From assembly GCA_029961075.1 (NCBI GenBank), contig JASBVL010000117.1, positions 1 through 64,000 on the forward strand: DNA of 64,000 nt, given 5' to 3'. The position numbers were made by a program, and so were the translations under genes. This document shows, piece by piece, positions 61,855-64,000 of this stretch. The notes below the pieces were generated by a model. It saw only the letters and a program-made list of their open reading frames with translations, was not told the DNA's origin and ran no database searches. Source of the stretch: Sphaerobacter sp. Its GTDB lineage: Bacteria; Chloroflexota; Chloroflexia; Thermomicrobiales; Thermomicrobiaceae. The number at the start of each line of letters is the position of its first letter. Position 1 is the first letter of the stretch.

Positions 61855-61922
61855 GAGCGCCTCCCCGGGATACGGCGGTCACATGACAGGCCCTATCTCG
61901 CCGACAGAAAAGAGGATAGATC

Positions 61923-61936
61923 GGTCACGCGTGACC
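61923..61936. promoter_or_regulatory. Perfect 14-bp palindrome, possible operator
   Basis: GGTCACGCGTGACC equals its own reverse complement and lies about 75 nt before the GT87 start. A regulator binding site is plausible but unproven. Confidence 0.4.
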
Positions 61937-62079
61937 CGGAGAGTGACAAAAGTCCTGAAGCGACCCGCCGTGGCTGGTGTTGGCCCGGTTCCGTGAACAG
62001 TCGACCACTCGGTGATCCACTGCCCTCGAGATCGAAGCCCCCCGCCCGACGACGCCGTCTGACGATGGATGAGCGACGG

Positions 62080-63757
62080 CTATGGGTGAGACGACCGTCG
62101 CGCGAAGATGGCTGCTCCTGGGCCATCATAGACCTGGACGTACTCGGAATCCGCCTTCAATGCGTACTCGAGCGCCCAGTGAAAGGTCGGGGAGGACACG
62201 CCCCGGGATCGGCCGGACGCTGGCGCCTTGGTCACGAAGACATGGGAGTAGGTGGTGTCCCACCGCTGTGCCCACTGCACCAGACAGTCTCCGGACTGAT
62301 TGGCGCACTGTTGGAGGTCCTCGTGCTGGAGAATGCGCCGAGCAAACACCCCGCCGGGCAACCATTCCGTTCCTTGTGGCGTGGCCAGGCTCCGGCGGTC
62401 GGCAAGGGCGGGAAACCACTCAGAGACCCGATCGGTCGCCCACGAACCACTCCCGGTGATCACCAGGAACTGACTGGACGGCGGGGTATTGGCCCGGGCC
62501 CAGGCCATCGCAGCCCGCTCATCGGGAGACAATTGGCCGTGGACAGGCAACCCGACGCCGACAGTTCCGACCACGGTTTGAAGGAGGAGCACACCGAGCA
62601 CCGCAGGCAACCACCGGCTCGAAACGACGTGGCTCTCTGTCCGTACCCGCATTTGGCCGGCACCGACCTGCCCAGGGACGACGCGGCTCCCAAGGAGGAC
62701 CGTCAGGCCTTGCGTGACCCCCACCCCGGCAAGCAGGGCCACCGGGACCACGACGGTTTGGGGAAAGCTGCGGCCGTCAAGGAGTAATCCAACTCCCACC
62801 CAGGCTGGCAGCAGGTAGTGTCGCTCGCCCAGCATTACGAATATGCCGACCGTCGCAAGGAGCGCAACCGGCGTCGCCCACGGCTCCAGAGTCAGGTCCG
62901 GTCGAATCAGCACGGGGAGCACAACGAGCGGGGACGCTGTCGAGCCGGTTCCCCCAGCCGCCAGAAGCGGGTCAAAGGCCATGACGCACCACGATGGTGA
63001 CCCACCACGGAGCCGACACGACCAGGGTGCCAAGGCAGACCAGGAGGGACAAGAGACTACTAGCGCGGTCTCGCCCAAACCAGACCCAAAGCAACGCCAT
63101 GGAATAGACAAGACACCAGGTGTAAGCCGGGTGGCTGAGGACCGTTAAGCCGCAGAAGAGCGCGGTCGGCACCACTCGCCATGCCTGGCGCTCCACGTAC
63201 AGCCGGTACCCCTGGTCGAGTGCCAGCACCGTGAACAGGAGACCGAACCCACGGGTGATCCCTCCCCCCATCGATGGCCAGGCAAAGGCTGCCGGGACGA
63301 GAGCGAACGCAAACGTCGCCGCGGCGGCCGTCACGGGCTCCACCATCGCTCGGGCGAGCCGATTGAACGCAACAATCGTCGCCGTGCCTACTGCCACTGG
63401 GACGAGTCGCAGCAGATCGATGACGCTCGCGCCCAAGACCTCCGCCAGCAGCGCCGACACATAAAAGCCGAGCGGGGGATAGGCATAGGGGATCGTGTCG
63501 CCGTTGTATGACGTGAAGGCGGGGAGCACGAAGTGGGCCCTGCGGAGCTCTTCGATCATGACGAAGAAGAGACCACCATCGTTGATCGGGAACGACACCC
63601 TGGCCACCAGGGCAGACCGGACCACAAGTCCGAGCAGCACGGCCGCAGCTAGCAGAAGCGGCGATGCGGCCTCAGCCGGGCTCACTGCTGCGGCCCCGGT
63701 CCCCAGTGACCGGGCCCCGTGATGACGATCGACGGAGTTCAGTTCGGATGAGGTCAT
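62080..63757 (-). pseudogene. Multispanning glycosyltransferase (GT39-like) with one-base frameshift
   Basis: The ATG at 63757 (GGGAG before it) begins MTSSELNSVDRHHGARSLG, followed by about 6 hydrophobic segments, the loop SYNGDTIPYAYPPLGFYVS, and WWVTIVVRHGL, where the frame ends at 62972-62974. In the next frame FDPLLAAGGTGSTASPLVVLP continues through more helices to the stop at 62080. Removing one base from the AAA at 62974-62976 (TTT on the coding strand) gives RHGLDPLLAAGG and one protein of about 558 residues. This may be a homopolymer error. It belongs to the three-gene glycosyltransferase cluster. Confidence 0.8.
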
Positions 63758-64000
63758 TCTGCTCCCGCCGCATTCACAATGGCTCCCGCCGAAACTCGCA
63801 CGACATCCTAACCACCGGGGCCATGCGTGACACGATGCGAAAGTACTGAACGCCGGTCGGGTTGGATCACCCGCTCGACACTCATCGGGCTCCCGGCGCG
63901 GGCCACCGTCGGGGTCGACAATGGTCGAGCCGCGATCGCCGGCACGACCGACCGTCGCCGGGACTCCGCACGCTGATGGCGCATGGACGATTGACACACC
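63758..64000. other. Right-hand end, no recognisable gene
   Basis: 243 nt upstream of the GT39-like gene. No coding frame with a plausible start is seen, only weakly coding Arg/Ser-rich frames. Confidence 0.4.

Noticed and set aside
63808-63999. Minus-strand frame at the right edge of about 63 codons
   Set aside because: Arg/Ser/Pro-rich, no ribosome site and no family similarity; probably upstream non-coding sequence.
1-64000. CRISPR arrays, prophage, transposases or plasmid origin
   Set aside because: No regularly spaced direct repeats, no cas, integrase, transposase or rep genes were recognised in either strand.

Overview
The window is GC-rich chromosomal DNA with dense genes on both strands, frequent GTG and some TTG starts, and sigma70-like promoters (TTGAC- and TA---T boxes). 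The gene set points to a thermophilic or moderately thermophilic Chloroflexota bacterium of the Thermomicrobia/Sphaerobacter type: tandem Flp pilins, a PASTA-domain Ser/Thr kinase, a DegS-like sensor, GlmU with Prs, ETF and acyl-CoA oxidation genes, NIF3 and SHOCT proteins. That placement is inference. I see no rRNA, CRISPR array, prophage or insertion sequence. There is one tRNA, tRNA-Gln(UUG).

Layout. 1-5986: the start of a Tat-exported molybdopterin formate dehydrogenase, divergent from a MoaD-like carrier and an aldehyde:ferredoxin oxidoreductase; then a repeat-rich gap, a zinc alcohol dehydrogenase, a threonine dehydratase and a thioredoxin-type arsenate reductase. 6147-20674: four MFS transporters, a SHOCT protein, a decayed cation/proton antiporter, a TetR-MFS-SDR operon, a rhomboid protease, an FAD monooxygenase, an MmgE/PrpD protein and an M20 amidohydrolase. 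20887-26719: a small hypothetical, an agmatinase-like enzyme, an NB-ARC/TPR ATPase overlapping a TetR gene, a 268-bp inverted-repeat element, a NIF3-like protein and an ABM-domain monooxygenase.

26893-39453: selD-rsmA-ispE, in which selD has an in-frame UGA read as selenocysteine; then a YhaM-like OB/HD exonuclease, a hotdog thioesterase, a PASTA kinase with a tightly coupled membrane protein, a second M20 amidohydrolase, a GNAT acetyltransferase, a CvpA/zinc-ribbon protein and a PHP-AlbA_2 fusion. 39541-45511 is a six-gene minus-strand operon behind a strong promoter: acyl-CoA dehydrogenase, gamma carbonic anhydrase-like protein, enoyl-CoA hydratase, EtfB, EtfA and FixC-like dehydrogenase. 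It forms a route from acyl-CoA oxidation through ETF to the quinone pool. A frameshifted second acyl-CoA dehydrogenase lies upstream on the other strand.

47817-58698: small zinc-ribbon and GYD proteins, a secreted hypothetical, then tRNA-Gln, glmU, prs, a CNNM/CorC-type membrane protein and birA on the minus strand; a TPM/DUF2207 membrane protein; an 870-bp repeat-filled gap; a DegS-like sensor lacking the phosphoacceptor histidine; and two Flp pilins. 58791-63757: three minus-strand multispanning glycosyltransferases, one frameshifted.

The most notable observations are the selenocysteine SelD with a SECIS-like hairpin, the PHP-AlbA_2 fusion, the degenerate sensor next to the pilins, and two families of dispersed inverted repeats that fill gene ends. 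Several genes carry single-base lesions that may be real decay or sequence errors. I found no clearly new multi-gene system; the nearest candidates are given as findings.
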